Positions 24,782 to 32,521 of a DNA stretch of 64,000 nt are shown here, in pieces (within the stretch, counting starts at the first letter, position 1; each line of letters opens with the position of its first letter). The position numbers and the translations under genes were made by a program. This DNA comes from Planctomycetota bacterium. GTDB taxonomy: Bacteria > Planctomycetota > PUPC01 > DSUN01. Location: NCBI GenBank assembly GCA_035384565.1, contig DAOOIT010000006.1, positions 70,584 to 134,583 on the forward strand, read 5' to 3'. Below the pieces are notes generated by a model. That model saw nothing but the letters and a program-made list of their open reading frames with translations. It was not told where the DNA came from and did not search any database.

Positions 24782-25378
24782 GTGAAGATCGGTGAGTTGA
24801 CCAAGGGGTTTTTCCGTGAGAACCCGCTGTTTGTGATCGTCCTGGGCGTGTGCCCCAGCCTGGCGACGAGCGGGTCGCTGCAAACGGCTCTGGCGATGGG
24901 GGCCGCGGTCATCTTCGTGTGTGTGGGCAGCAACGTGGGCGTCTCGCTCCTGCGCAAGGTGATCCCGGGGGGAGTGCGCATCGCCTGTTTCATCGTGGTC
25001 ATCTCCACATTTGTGACCATCACCGACCTGTTTCTGAAGGCCTACTTCCCCGACATCAGCCGCACGATCGGCATCTTCATCCCGCTGATCGTGGTGAACT
25101 GTATCATGCTCGGGCGGGCCGAGGCCTTCGCCTCCAAGAACACGGTGATGGATTCGCTGCTCGACGGCATCGGCATGGGCTGCGGCTATACTCTCGCCCT
25201 GCTGCTGATGGGGACCATTCGCGAGTTGAGCGGCAACGGGAGCCTGTTCGGTGTCAAGGTGTTGCCTGGCTATAACCCGATGACGGTGATGATCAGCCCA
25301 CCTGGGGCGTTCCTGCTCCTCGGCCTCCTCCTCGGGTTCTTCAAGTGGATGCAACTGCGAAAGGCGGCCGCGAGATGA
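24782..25378 (+). CDS. rnfE: Electron transport complex membrane subunit RnfE (NqrD homologue)
   Basis: One of the two mirror-image membrane subunits that carry electrons across the inner membrane in Rnf or Na+-NQR complexes. The 198 residues form six hydrophobic helices. C24 (VLGVCPSLATS) and C107 (PLIVVNCIMLG) are the two Cys that ligate a [2Fe-2S] cluster together with RnfA in known complexes. GCGYTLALLLMGTIRELSGN is the family signature. The GTG at 24782 has GGTGGAG 6 bases upstream; a GTG at 24770 is less likely. The stop overlaps the start of rnfA (ATGA). The other Rnf genes (B, C, D, G) are not in this window. The protein could also be named NqrD. Confidence 0.9.
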   Translation: MKIGELTKGFFRENPLFVIVLGVCPSLATSGSLQTALAMGAAVIFVCVGSNVGVSLLRKVIPGGVRIACFIVVISTFVTITDLFLKAYFPDISRTIGIFIPLIVVNCIMLGRAEAFASKNTVMDSLLDGIGMGCGYTLALLLMGTIRELSGNGSLFGVKVLPGYNPMTVMISPPGAFLLLGLLLGFFKWMQLRKAAAR

Positions 25379-26022
25379 GCCTGGAACGCATCTTCCTGAT
25401 CGTCATCGGCAACCTCTTTGTCACGAACTTCGTGCTGGCGCGCTTCCTGGGCCTCTGCCCATTTGTGGGCGTCTCGAAGCGGACGAGCGACGCGCTCGGG
25501 ATGGGCCTGGCCGTGACGTTCGTGATGGCCATGGCCTCAGTGCTGACCCACACGATCGACAGCTACGTGCTCCGCCCGCAGGCGCCGCTGCTCGTCGCGC
25601 TGGCCGGAGCGGAGAGCCAGATCGCCCGGGAAGGGCTTCAAGCGGTCCTGCGCACGCTGGTCTACATTCTGACGATCGCCGCCTTCGTGCAACTCGTCGA
25701 GATGTTTCTAAAGAAGAATATTCCCGCACTGTATCGCGCCTTGGGCATCTACCTGCCGCTGATCACCACCAACTGCGCCGTGCTGGGCGTGGCCCTGCTG
25801 AACACGCCGGAGGACCCCGCGGAGATGCTCACGCTGCCCGAGGCGGTCATTCAGGGCACGGCGGCCGGCCTGGGGTTCACCCTCGTCATGCTGCTGATGG
25901 CGGGCATCCGCGAGCGCATCGAGGCGCTCGACCTGCCCGAGCCGATGCGCGGCATGCCCATCGCCTTTGTGTGCACGGGCCTCATGGCCCTGGCTTTCCT
26001 GGGCTTTACTGGAATGGTGTAA
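25375..26022 (+). CDS. rnfA: Electron transport complex membrane subunit RnfA (NqrE homologue), with extra loop
   Basis: Partner of RnfE in the membrane core. 215 residues with LARFLGLCPFVGVS (C28) and PLITTNCAVLGVAL (C134), the Cys pair for the shared [2Fe-2S] site, and VQLVEMFLKKNIPALYRALG. Between helices 2 and 3 there is a segment of about 24 residues (from YVLRPQAPLLVALAGAESQI) not usual in RnfA, which is normally near 190-195 residues, so the loop is enlarged. The start overlaps the rnfE stop by 4 bases. The third gene of the operon begins 4 bases after the stop. Confidence 0.9.
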   Translation: MSLERIFLIVIGNLFVTNFVLARFLGLCPFVGVSKRTSDALGMGLAVTFVMAMASVLTHTIDSYVLRPQAPLLVALAGAESQIAREGLQAVLRTLVYILTIAAFVQLVEMFLKKNIPALYRALGIYLPLITTNCAVLGVALLNTPEDPAEMLTLPEAVIQGTAAGLGFTLVMLLMAGIRERIEALDLPEPMRGMPIAFVCTGLMALAFLGFTGMV

Positions 26023-26026
26023 CCTC

Positions 26027-27553
26027 ATGAGAACACACGGACGGGCCTGGCGGCTGCTCGCGACCTCTCTGGTGCTCGCCCTCGCGCCGGCAGCGGCCGC
26101 GGCCGCCGCGGGCGAGGGCACGACGTATTGGTCGCTGAGCTTCGAGAACGACACGCCCAAGCAACTGGTGCTGGAGGACGCCGGCGGCAAGCTGCGCTTC
26201 TTCTGGTACCTGGTCTACCGGGTCAAGAACCCCGAGGCCGTGCCGCTGCCGGCGCGGCTTCGCCTCACGATGAAGCTGGCCATCGAGAAGCAGTCGAGCG
26301 ACTACGACGACGGCTTCGACCGCGTGGCAGAGACGCACCTGGAGGAGAAGGTGCTCGAGCGCAAGGTGAACAACTGGGCCGAGCTGCGTGCGGAACCCCT
26401 CCAGCCGGGCGAGACCCGCGAGGGCCTCGCCATCTTCGCCGTCGGGCGCGAGGCCCCCGACTTCGATAAGATGACGATCGCCGTGCACGGCCTCGCCGAG
26501 CTGCGGCCCCTGGGGCGCGAGGGCAACGTGCGCAAGTTCCGCGAGCGCGTGCTGCTTCTGCGCTACGAGCAGGTCTCGAGCCGGTGGCGCGCGGGCAAAG
26601 AGCTCAAGTACCTCCCCGAGGAATGGTCGCTTGAGGAGATCAGCGTGGCCGACCGCGGCGCGCCCGAGGGCGCCGAGGGAGACAAGCTTCGCGAAAAGCT
26701 GGACGAGGCGCTCAAGAAGGCGCGCGAAGAGCAACAGCGCAGGGAGAAGATCATCCAGGACCAGCCGCCGCCCCCGCCGAAAGCATCGGAAGGGCCGGGC
26801 GACGCGCCCCTTGTCGGCGCGGGGCCGCCCAGCGGCCGACCGGCGCCGGAGCTCCTCCAGGCGGTCCGCAAGGCGGCGCTGGCGGCCCCCCGCGTGCGGG
26901 CGACCCTCATGGAAACCGTGGGGCTCGGGGAACGGAAGCGGGAGGCAACCTGCACCGCGCTGGTGGACAAGAGCGGCAAGTTCGCCATCGAGCGGCAGCT
27001 CAACCCCGGCACCGAGCAGGCCCTCCAGGAGCATCGCGTGTTCGACGCCCAGCACCTCTGGATTCAGACGACGGCGAAGGGCGTGGGCGATGCGGTGCGG
27101 CGGTGGACGGCCGCCGCGACGAAGAAGGAGTGGTACGCGGTAGACGGCAAGCCCGAGGTGGATTTCGCCACGGTGGCCAATCCGGTTCGGGCCTGGTGTC
27201 TATTCGGCGACGATCTGGTCTACCTGGGCACCGAGCGGCTGGGGCGCGAGGCGGCCTATGTGTTCGAAATCCAGCCCGGGCCGAAGTTCGAGGCGGTCCT
27301 CAGCGGCCCGCTCTCGGGCGAGGTGCTCGGCAAGGCGATGGGCCGGCGCGTTCGCTTCTGGCTTGGCTCCGCCTCCGGCTTCCAGCTCAAGATGCAGGTC
27401 TACGACGAGCGCGGCCAGAGCCTCGCATCCCTCGAATGCCGCGACCTGGCTCTCGACGCCGCCATCCCGCCTGAATCGTTCGTGTTCCGCCCCGCCGCCG
27501 GCGTGGAGGTGGTGGACATGAACGCCTCCCTGGCCGCGAACGACAAGCCATGA
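26027..27553 (+). CDS. Exported protein with C-terminal LolA-like domain, in the rnf operon
   Basis: 508 residues with a signal peptide rich in Ala (LALAPAAAAAAAG). The N-terminal domain (about 30-200) is unknown: YWSLSFENDTPKQLVLEDAG, FFWYLVYRVKNPE, and other beta-like segments. A charged coiled coil (about 210-245) and a Pro-rich linker follow. From about residue 275 the sequence fits an outer-membrane lipoprotein-sorting (LolA/LolB) fold: LLQAVRKAALAAPRVRATLM, VDKSGKFAIERQLNPG, FDAQHLWIQTTAKG, and the closing PPESFVFRPAAGVEVVDMN. It is the third gene of the rnfEA transcript, with a 4-base gap. Its link to electron transport is not understood; it may be a lipid- or lipoprotein-handling protein. 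Confidence 0.7.
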   Translation: MRTHGRAWRLLATSLVLALAPAAAAAAAGEGTTYWSLSFENDTPKQLVLEDAGGKLRFFWYLVYRVKNPEAVPLPARLRLTMKLAIEKQSSDYDDGFDRVAETHLEEKVLERKVNNWAELRAEPLQPGETREGLAIFAVGREAPDFDKMTIAVHGLAELRPLGREGNVRKFRERVLLLRYEQVSSRWRAGKELKYLPEEWSLEEISVADRGAPEGAEGDKLREKLDEALKKAREEQQRREKIIQDQPPPPPKASEGPGDAPLVGAGPPSGRPAPELLQAVRKAALAAPRVRATLMETVGLGERKREATCTALVDKSGKFAIERQLNPGTEQALQEHRVFDAQHLWIQTTAKGVGDAVRRWTAAATKKEWYAVDGKPEVDFATVANPVRAWCLFGDDLVYLGTERLGREAAYVFEIQPGPKFEAVLSGPLSGEVLGKAMGRRVRFWLGSASGFQLKMQVYDERGQSLASLECRDLALDAAIPPESFVFRPAAGVEVVDMNASLAANDKP

Positions 27554-27633
27554 TTCCCCCCCCCTGGAGTCGTGAGTGCAGGTTCCCTGGCGGGGACTCC
27601 GCGCCCTGCGTGTTCGTGGGGGGCCGCGCGCGG

Positions 27634-28029
27634 CTACAAGTGCTTCTTGATCTGCTCGAAGATGCGGAGGGAGACGGCCTGATCGCCCCAGAAGCCCACG
27701 CGGATGCGCACCTGGGTCTCTCTGTCGCCCCGCCTCGCGGTCTCGACCACGATGCGGCGGCCATCCGGCATCGTGCCGTCCACCACGCCTGAGACGGGCT
27801 TGAGCGAATCGCTCTCCAGCGTCACGTGGAAGTCGGCAACGGCCGACTTTGCGGCGCGGTGGACCCGCTCGATCGGTTCGGAGATGTTGCCTCTGAGCCA
27901 GCCGCTCTGCCAGACGAGCGCGCCCGCGCCCATAGCCGCGCCGGTACCGACGAGGATGGCCGGGCAGCCGGCTGTTCCGAGGGAGAGAACTGCCGCCAGA
28001 GCGGCTGAGACGGTGAGCCGTGTCCTCAT
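27634..28029 (-). CDS. DUF3568-type lipoprotein
   Basis: 131 residues. The signal peptide ends in lipobox GTAGC (LSLGTAGCPAILVGTGAAMG), followed by a Gly/Ala-rich hydrophobic stretch. The DUF3568 domain follows: EPIERVHRAAKSAVADFHVT, SGVVDGTMPDGRRIVVETAR and VRIRVGFWGDQAVSLRIFEQ. DUF3568 proteins are small lipoproteins of unknown function. The ATG at 28029 has AGGAG 10 bases upstream. It has its own promoter at 28072-28100. The gene downstream on the other strand is convergent, and the 80 bases between hold no clear terminator beyond a GGAGTC/GACTCC pair. Confidence 0.8.
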   Translation of the reverse strand: MRTRLTVSAALAAVLSLGTAGCPAILVGTGAAMGAGALVWQSGWLRGNISEPIERVHRAAKSAVADFHVTLESDSLKPVSGVVDGTMPDGRRIVVETARRGDRETQVRIRVGFWGDQAVSLRIFEQIKKHL

Positions 28030-28071
28030 GGGTAGATTTCTCCTGGCGGCCGGGGATGCCGCCTCGGGCAT

Positions 28072-28100
28072 ATTCTACACGAATTGAGCCGTGAATCCAA
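28072..28100 (-). promoter_or_regulatory. Promoter of the DUF3568 gene
   Basis: Minus strand: TTGGAT (28100-28095), 17 bases, TAGAAT (28077-28072), 42 bases before the ATG at 28029. Confidence 0.5.
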
Positions 28101-28188
28101 GCGAAAACTGTGTACGGGGGGGGCATGACCATCCGGCTGGTTCGGCGCCCGGCAGCGTTCTCGGGAGCGAGGGCCGCCAGCAAAGGCG

Positions 28189-31100
28189 TCAGTCGGCGGC
28201 GAGGAGACGCAGCTCGGGGAGCCGGGCCTGCGCCATGAGGGCACGGTAGGCTTTGGCCCGGTCGGCCGGCAGGCGGCTCACGAGAGCGAAGGCCAGGGGC
28301 ACGACCTCGCGCGTCTCGGTCGCGACCAGGAAGTCGATCACCGGCCCCAGGCGGTCAGGGGGGAGGGCGCGGAGGAGGTCGGCGAAGCGCTGCACGTCGT
28401 CCTTCACCTCGGCCTCGAGGCGCAGCACCTTGCGGTACTCGGCCAGCGCCTGGCGGCGCTGGGCGGGGGTGAGCTTGAACGACACGCCGCCCCACAGGGT
28501 GTCCATGGCGGCGCCACGCCCGCACTTCAGGCGCACGCGGCGGATCAGCCCCTGCTCCCAGGCCCGCAGGGCGTCGGGCAGCGCATCCCCCTTGCCCAGA
28601 CGCAGCAGCACGGTGAGGGCGACGAGCCGGTCGGCGCCCGCGGCGAGGGCGCGCTCGACGGCGGGGATGGCGGCGGCATCGCCCAGGCGGCCCAATCCGA
28701 TGAGGGCCTGTCGGGCGACCTCGGGGTTCTTCTCCTCCAGCCCCTTCTCCAGCGCGGCCCGGAACTTCGCGTCGCCGGCCATGCCCAGAATCTGGTAGCC
28801 CGCCTTCCGCAGGAAATCCTGGTTCGACCGGAGGAGCTTATCCGCAAGGGGCGCGAAGCTCGCGTCGAGGTACGGCTCGGCTCGGTCGGCCACGTCGCCG
28901 AGCAGCTCCAGGTCCTCGATCTTCTCGGCGTTGTCCACCGCCGTGGCCAGCAGGGTGCGGGCGCTCTCGGCGTCCACCATGTTCGCCCGTGCCTCCCTCA
29001 GGCGGGCGGTGAACTTCGCACTGTCGAGGTCCACGGCGTCCATCATCAGGGCTTGGGGCGTGGGCTTGGTGGGGTCGAGCCTGCGCGCGAGTTGCCTCGG
29101 GTCGTCCTTGGCCTGGGCGCCGGCGCCAAGCCACTTCACGCAGGCGGCGAGCACCTGGGGCCACTGCGGCCACTGCCAATAGGGCCGGGTGCCGGGGGCG
29201 GGGTCGCCGCAGGGGTTCATCAGGATGGTGATGATACGGCCCCTGCCAGCCGTGGCGGCCACGATGGCCGGCCGCCCGCCGGCCGTGGCGAGCACCTCGA
29301 CGCCCGGCTTGAGCGGCGACGTGTCAACCGTGTAGGCGTGGACGGGGGACCCGAAATCCACGTTGCCGAAGAAGGCTGGCTTCTCGGCCTTGAGGGCGAG
29401 GCCGCGGCTGTCGCACAGGATGTCGCGGTACTTCTGAATCCGCACGGGCAACAGGTCGGCGAGGGCGGTGTTGTGGTCGGCGCCGAGCGACAGGTTCCAG
29501 TAGCCGCCGCACACGAGGAGGCCGCCGCCGGCGCGGACGAATGCAGCCACCATCGCCCGTCGCTGCGGGCCGAGGGCGAAGGCGTGGACGTCGTCCAGCG
29601 CCAGCACGTCGAGAGCGCGGAGCTGGTCCCAGGTGTCGGGGAACTCGTCCATGCAGCCCTTCGCGCCGAGCTTGAAGCCCACGAAGTCCACCCACGACGG
29701 CGTGTAGCGGCCGGCGTCGAGGAGGGCGACGGCGCTTTCGAGCGGGTTGAGCCAACTGAACGCCCCGCGGGCGTGGTGCAGGTCGAGCACGCCGTTGCGC
29801 GCGAGGCGAAACTCGGCGGGCTTCTCGTTACCCTTCAGGGCGTCTTCGTCAGCGTTGAACGCCTTCTCATAGTCCTTGTAGAACGGGCTCGTAGTGCGGG
29901 CTTCAGCCCGTTCTTTCTCCTTCTTATTGGCCGCCTCGGCCTCTCGGCGCTTCAACTCCGCCGCCGCATCCTCGATAGGCGTCGTGACGGCGAAGAGCGG
30001 CGTGGGGCCGCCCTCATAGTCGAGGGCCACGATGCTCCACGTGCGCAGGCGGGGAAGCACGACGCATTGAGCCTCGCCCTCGGCTTTCGGCTCCAGGGCC
30101 ACGTGCCCTTCAGGCAGGTCGGGTGACGCGTGGACCGCTCGAACCAGCTTCGCGCCGGCGGGCGTGGCGACCTTCAGGGCCACGTCGGCGAGGGGCGTGG
30201 GGGGTGTTTGCACGCGGCTGCTGAAGGCCGCGTAGCTCGGCGGGTTGAGCAGGTGGATGAGAAGCTGCTGGCGGCCCTCGGGCGTGGTGCGCAGCCACAC
30301 GCTCTCGCGCCACCAGGGCTCGCTTGCAGTGCGGGCTTCAGCCCGTAGGCCCTGAAGACCGCCTGAAGGCGGCACTCCGAGCGCGCTCACCTTGATGGCG
30401 GCCTCAGCATTGGCCACGCGCCGCGTGTCGTCCCACACAAGGGCCGAGTAGCGGGTGAGGAACTTGGGCAGTGGGCCGAAGGCGAAATCGCCCGGCGAGG
30501 TGATGTAGCAGTAGCGCTGGCCGGCGGCCAGGGCGCATAGGACGCCAAGCGTGCGGTCCTGGTTCGAGCCCATGTCGAGGGTGAAGGCGAGGGGGAGGCC
30601 GCCGATGCGCTTCTCGTAGTCGGCCTCGCGGCACAGGGCCTCGTAGAAGGGGCGAATGGTGCCGGGGGAGAAGTTCGAGTGGCTCCAGTCGCGCACGCTC
30701 TCGTCCATCAGCATGCCGTGATTGGCGGCGACCTCGTGGAAGTCGGTGGTGTCGGGCGGCACGAAGAGCCGGCTGCCCGGGTTGGCGAAGGCGATGTTGT
30801 AGCCGTGGACGAAGGTGGGGCATTTGGCCCTGAGGATTTCGAGGAAGCGCTTCTGCGCGCCCACGAAATGCCCGTCCCAGCGAATGCCGTCCCAGCCGAA
30901 CATCTCGACCGACCTGATGATGGCGTGGGCGCCGAACTCGACGGTGGCGGGATTGCTCCAGTCGCACCACAGGCTGGCCCAGTGCTGCCAGCCGCCGTCG
31001 CTGGGCTTGGCGAAGAGGTTGTAGTCGTTGGCGAGCATGCGTTCGAGGTAGAAGACGCTCATCGCCTCGGAGGCGGGGCCTTCGGGGCGGTGGCCGAAGA

Positions 31101-32364
31101 ACTCGGGGTGGCGCTGGAAAGTCTTGAAGCCCTCGATGCCGCCGGCGCAGGCTTTGCCGTAGGTGATGGCCTTGACGCCGACCTTGTGGGCCTCGGCGAT
31201 GAGGTTGCGGTAGCCGGTGATCGAGCCGGGGTATTGGGTCTGGCCGGCGTAGAAGACCTCGGTTTCGGGCGCGAGGTTCGAGTAGTCGCACGGCGCCCAG
31301 GCGAAGCGCTCGAACCAGTTGGCGTAGGCGCGCTTGGCGGCCTGCATGGTATCGGCGGCCTGGGCGGGGGTGAAGGACCGCATGTCCTGCGGCCCGGCTG
31401 GCCCGCAGATGCCGATGCGAAAGACGCTGCGGCTGACGCCGAAAAACTCGCTCCGTGAGTGTAGCAGGGCATCGCCCTGGCGGAACGAGCAGCGCAGCTC
31501 GTGGCCGAACTCGCGGTCGCCGAGCTGGAACGCGAACTCGATTGGTTCCCTGGCGTCGCGGGCCGCGAGGTCCTGGGCGAAGACCTCGCGGGTGTCGCTC
31601 ACCTCGGTCACGTCCTCGGCCACCAGGCGGCCCGGGCCGCCTGCGACCCACACGCGTGCCTTCACCGTCTCGCCGGGGAGGTAGTGGACCTTGTCTACCT
31701 CGACGCGGGTGACGAGGGCAGGGGAGAGGCGGAGGGGGTGAAGCTCGATGCGGTCGCACAGCAGGCGGTGGTCGTAGGCAGCCAGGCGCGCCGCGTCGCG
31801 CCCTTCGTCCAGTTCCTCCAACTCGTCGGCGCTGCGGGCCTTGGGCTTCACGAGGTCGTCGGGGGTGGCCTTGGCCGTGGGCGAGTCGGCGCGTTCCTGG
31901 TCGGAGGCGCTCCTGCGCATGCCGTCGAAGCCGCTGCCGCCGACGGCGCTCACGCTGAGGGCCAACTTGCCGCCGGCATGGGTGCAGCGAAGCTCATAGG
32001 GCTGGTAGCCCTTGCCCACGGGGAAGTGAAGCTGGCGGAGCGTGACGGCTGCGTCGCCTGCCTTCAGCGTGACGGCCAGATGGTGGAGGAGCTCGGCGGG
32101 GACGGCCTCGAGCCAGAAGACGGCCGCGTAGTCGCCGGGCGGCCGCTCGATGGTGGCCTGGATGAGGGGCTTCTCGGCAGCGCCGAGGAGCAGGCCGGCG
32201 GCCTTCTTGCCCGAAGCGCGGTCGTCGCGGAAGGCTTCCGCTCCCTGCGCGAGCGCCTCCTCGGCTTCGAGGACTTGGGCCGCCGGCGCCGCGTGTGCGG
32301 CCGCAGGAGACAGCAGCAAGAGGAGGGCGATCAGCGAACGTGTCTGTGAGCGGATAGATTTCAT
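28189..32364 (-). CDS. Giant secreted glycosidase-like protein with C-terminal HEAT-like repeats
   Basis: 1391 residues with a signal peptide (SLIALLLLLSPAAAHA). The N-terminal 300 residues look like beta-sandwich modules, including LSPALVTRVEVDKVHYLPGE. A TIM-barrel region follows at about 330-660 with ITGYRNLIAEAHKVGVKAIT, MFGWDGIRWDGHF as the likely catalytic strand (about 480-495), and GLPLAFTLDMGSNQDRT, reminiscent of GH66/GH13-type or beta-galactosidase-like enzymes. Then comes a flavodoxin-like glutamine amidotransferase domain (ALDVLALDDVHAFAL, GGGLLVCGGYWNLSLG; about 920-1080), and helical HEAT-like repeats to the end (VARQALIGLGRLGDAAAIPA). Two REP-like palindromes are translated in frame at about residues 673 and 818. 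Substrate unknown. Confidence 0.75.
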   Translation of the reverse strand: MKSIRSQTRSLIALLLLLSPAAAHAAPAAQVLEAEEALAQGAEAFRDDRASGKKAAGLLLGAAEKPLIQATIERPPGDYAAVFWLEAVPAELLHHLAVTLKAGDAAVTLRQLHFPVGKGYQPYELRCTHAGGKLALSVSAVGGSGFDGMRRSASDQERADSPTAKATPDDLVKPKARSADELEELDEGRDAARLAAYDHRLLCDRIELHPLRLSPALVTRVEVDKVHYLPGETVKARVWVAGGPGRLVAEDVTEVSDTREVFAQDLAARDAREPIEFAFQLGDREFGHELRCSFRQGDALLHSRSEFFGVSRSVFRIGICGPAGPQDMRSFTPAQAADTMQAAKRAYANWFERFAWAPCDYSNLAPETEVFYAGQTQYPGSITGYRNLIAEAHKVGVKAITYGKACAGGIEGFKTFQRHPEFFGHRPEGPASEAMSVFYLERMLANDYNLFAKPSDGGWQHWASLWCDWSNPATVEFGAHAIIRSVEMFGWDGIRWDGHFVGAQKRFLEILRAKCPTFVHGYNIAFANPGSRLFVPPDTTDFHEVAANHGMLMDESVRDWSHSNFSPGTIRPFYEALCREADYEKRIGGLPLAFTLDMGSNQDRTLGVLCALAAGQRYCYITSPGDFAFGPLPKFLTRYSALVWDDTRRVANAEAAIKVSALGVPPSGGLQGLRAEARTASEPWWRESVWLRTTPEGRQQLLIHLLNPPSYAAFSSRVQTPPTPLADVALKVATPAGAKLVRAVHASPDLPEGHVALEPKAEGEAQCVVLPRLRTWSIVALDYEGGPTPLFAVTTPIEDAAAELKRREAEAANKKEKERAEARTTSPFYKDYEKAFNADEDALKGNEKPAEFRLARNGVLDLHHARGAFSWLNPLESAVALLDAGRYTPSWVDFVGFKLGAKGCMDEFPDTWDQLRALDVLALDDVHAFALGPQRRAMVAAFVRAGGGLLVCGGYWNLSLGADHNTALADLLPVRIQKYRDILCDSRGLALKAEKPAFFGNVDFGSPVHAYTVDTSPLKPGVEVLATAGGRPAIVAATAGRGRIITILMNPCGDPAPGTRPYWQWPQWPQVLAACVKWLGAGAQAKDDPRQLARRLDPTKPTPQALMMDAVDLDSAKFTARLREARANMVDAESARTLLATAVDNAEKIEDLELLGDVADRAEPYLDASFAPLADKLLRSNQDFLRKAGYQILGMAGDAKFRAALEKGLEEKNPEVARQALIGLGRLGDAAAIPAVERALAAGADRLVALTVLLRLGKGDALPDALRAWEQGLIRRVRLKCGRGAAMDTLWGGVSFKLTPAQRRQALAEYRKVLRLEAEVKDDVQRFADLLRALPPDRLGPVIDFLVATETREVVPLAFALVSRLPADRAKAYRALMAQARLPELRLLAAD
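29893..29910. repeat. Intragenic palindromic repeat (REP-like), copy 1
   Basis: AGTGCGGGCTTCAGCCCG, a GCGGGCT/AGCCCG hairpin, lies inside the giant gene; the same 18-mer occurs at 30328-30345. On the gene strand it is read in frame as part of AEAR-T. Confidence 0.75.
30328..30376. repeat. Intragenic palindromic repeat (REP-like), composite copy 2
   Basis: The 18-mer of the first copy, then a second palindrome CCGCCT-GA-AGGCGG (30359-30372). The outer ends are AGTGC and GCACT, so the whole 49-base unit has inverted ends, like a two-palindrome interspersed element. It is translated in frame (LRAEARTAS on the gene strand). Confidence 0.75.
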
Positions 32365-32400
32365 GGGCGGCCGGTCTCACTCCAGAATGGGGCCGCCTGC

Positions 32401-32429
32401 ATCCTAGTGGTCGAGCGAGCCTGTGTCAA
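32401..32429 (-). promoter_or_regulatory. Promoter of the giant glycosidase-like gene
   Basis: Minus strand: perfect TTGACA (32429-32424), 17 bases, TAGGAT (32406-32401), 37 bases before the ATG at 32364. Confidence 0.6.
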
Positions 32430-32455
32430 CTTCATCGGCGCGCAGGCTCAAAAGA

Positions 32456-32491
32456 GAACCTCCCGCAGGTCTTGGAGCCTGTGGGAGGTTC
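32456..32491 (-). terminator. Long hairpin after the htrA operon, related to a repeat found inside another gene
   Basis: GAACCTCCCGCAGG (32456-32469) pairs with CCTGTGGGAGGTTC (32478-32491) over 14 positions with one G-T, 8-base loop. It sits 31 bases past the stop of the htrA gene and can end that transcript. The AACCTCCCGC core recurs in the palindrome at 55478-55510. Confidence 0.55.
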
Positions 32492-32521
32492 CGGGAGGTC
32501 ACGGACCCCCTCCGGTGGCGA

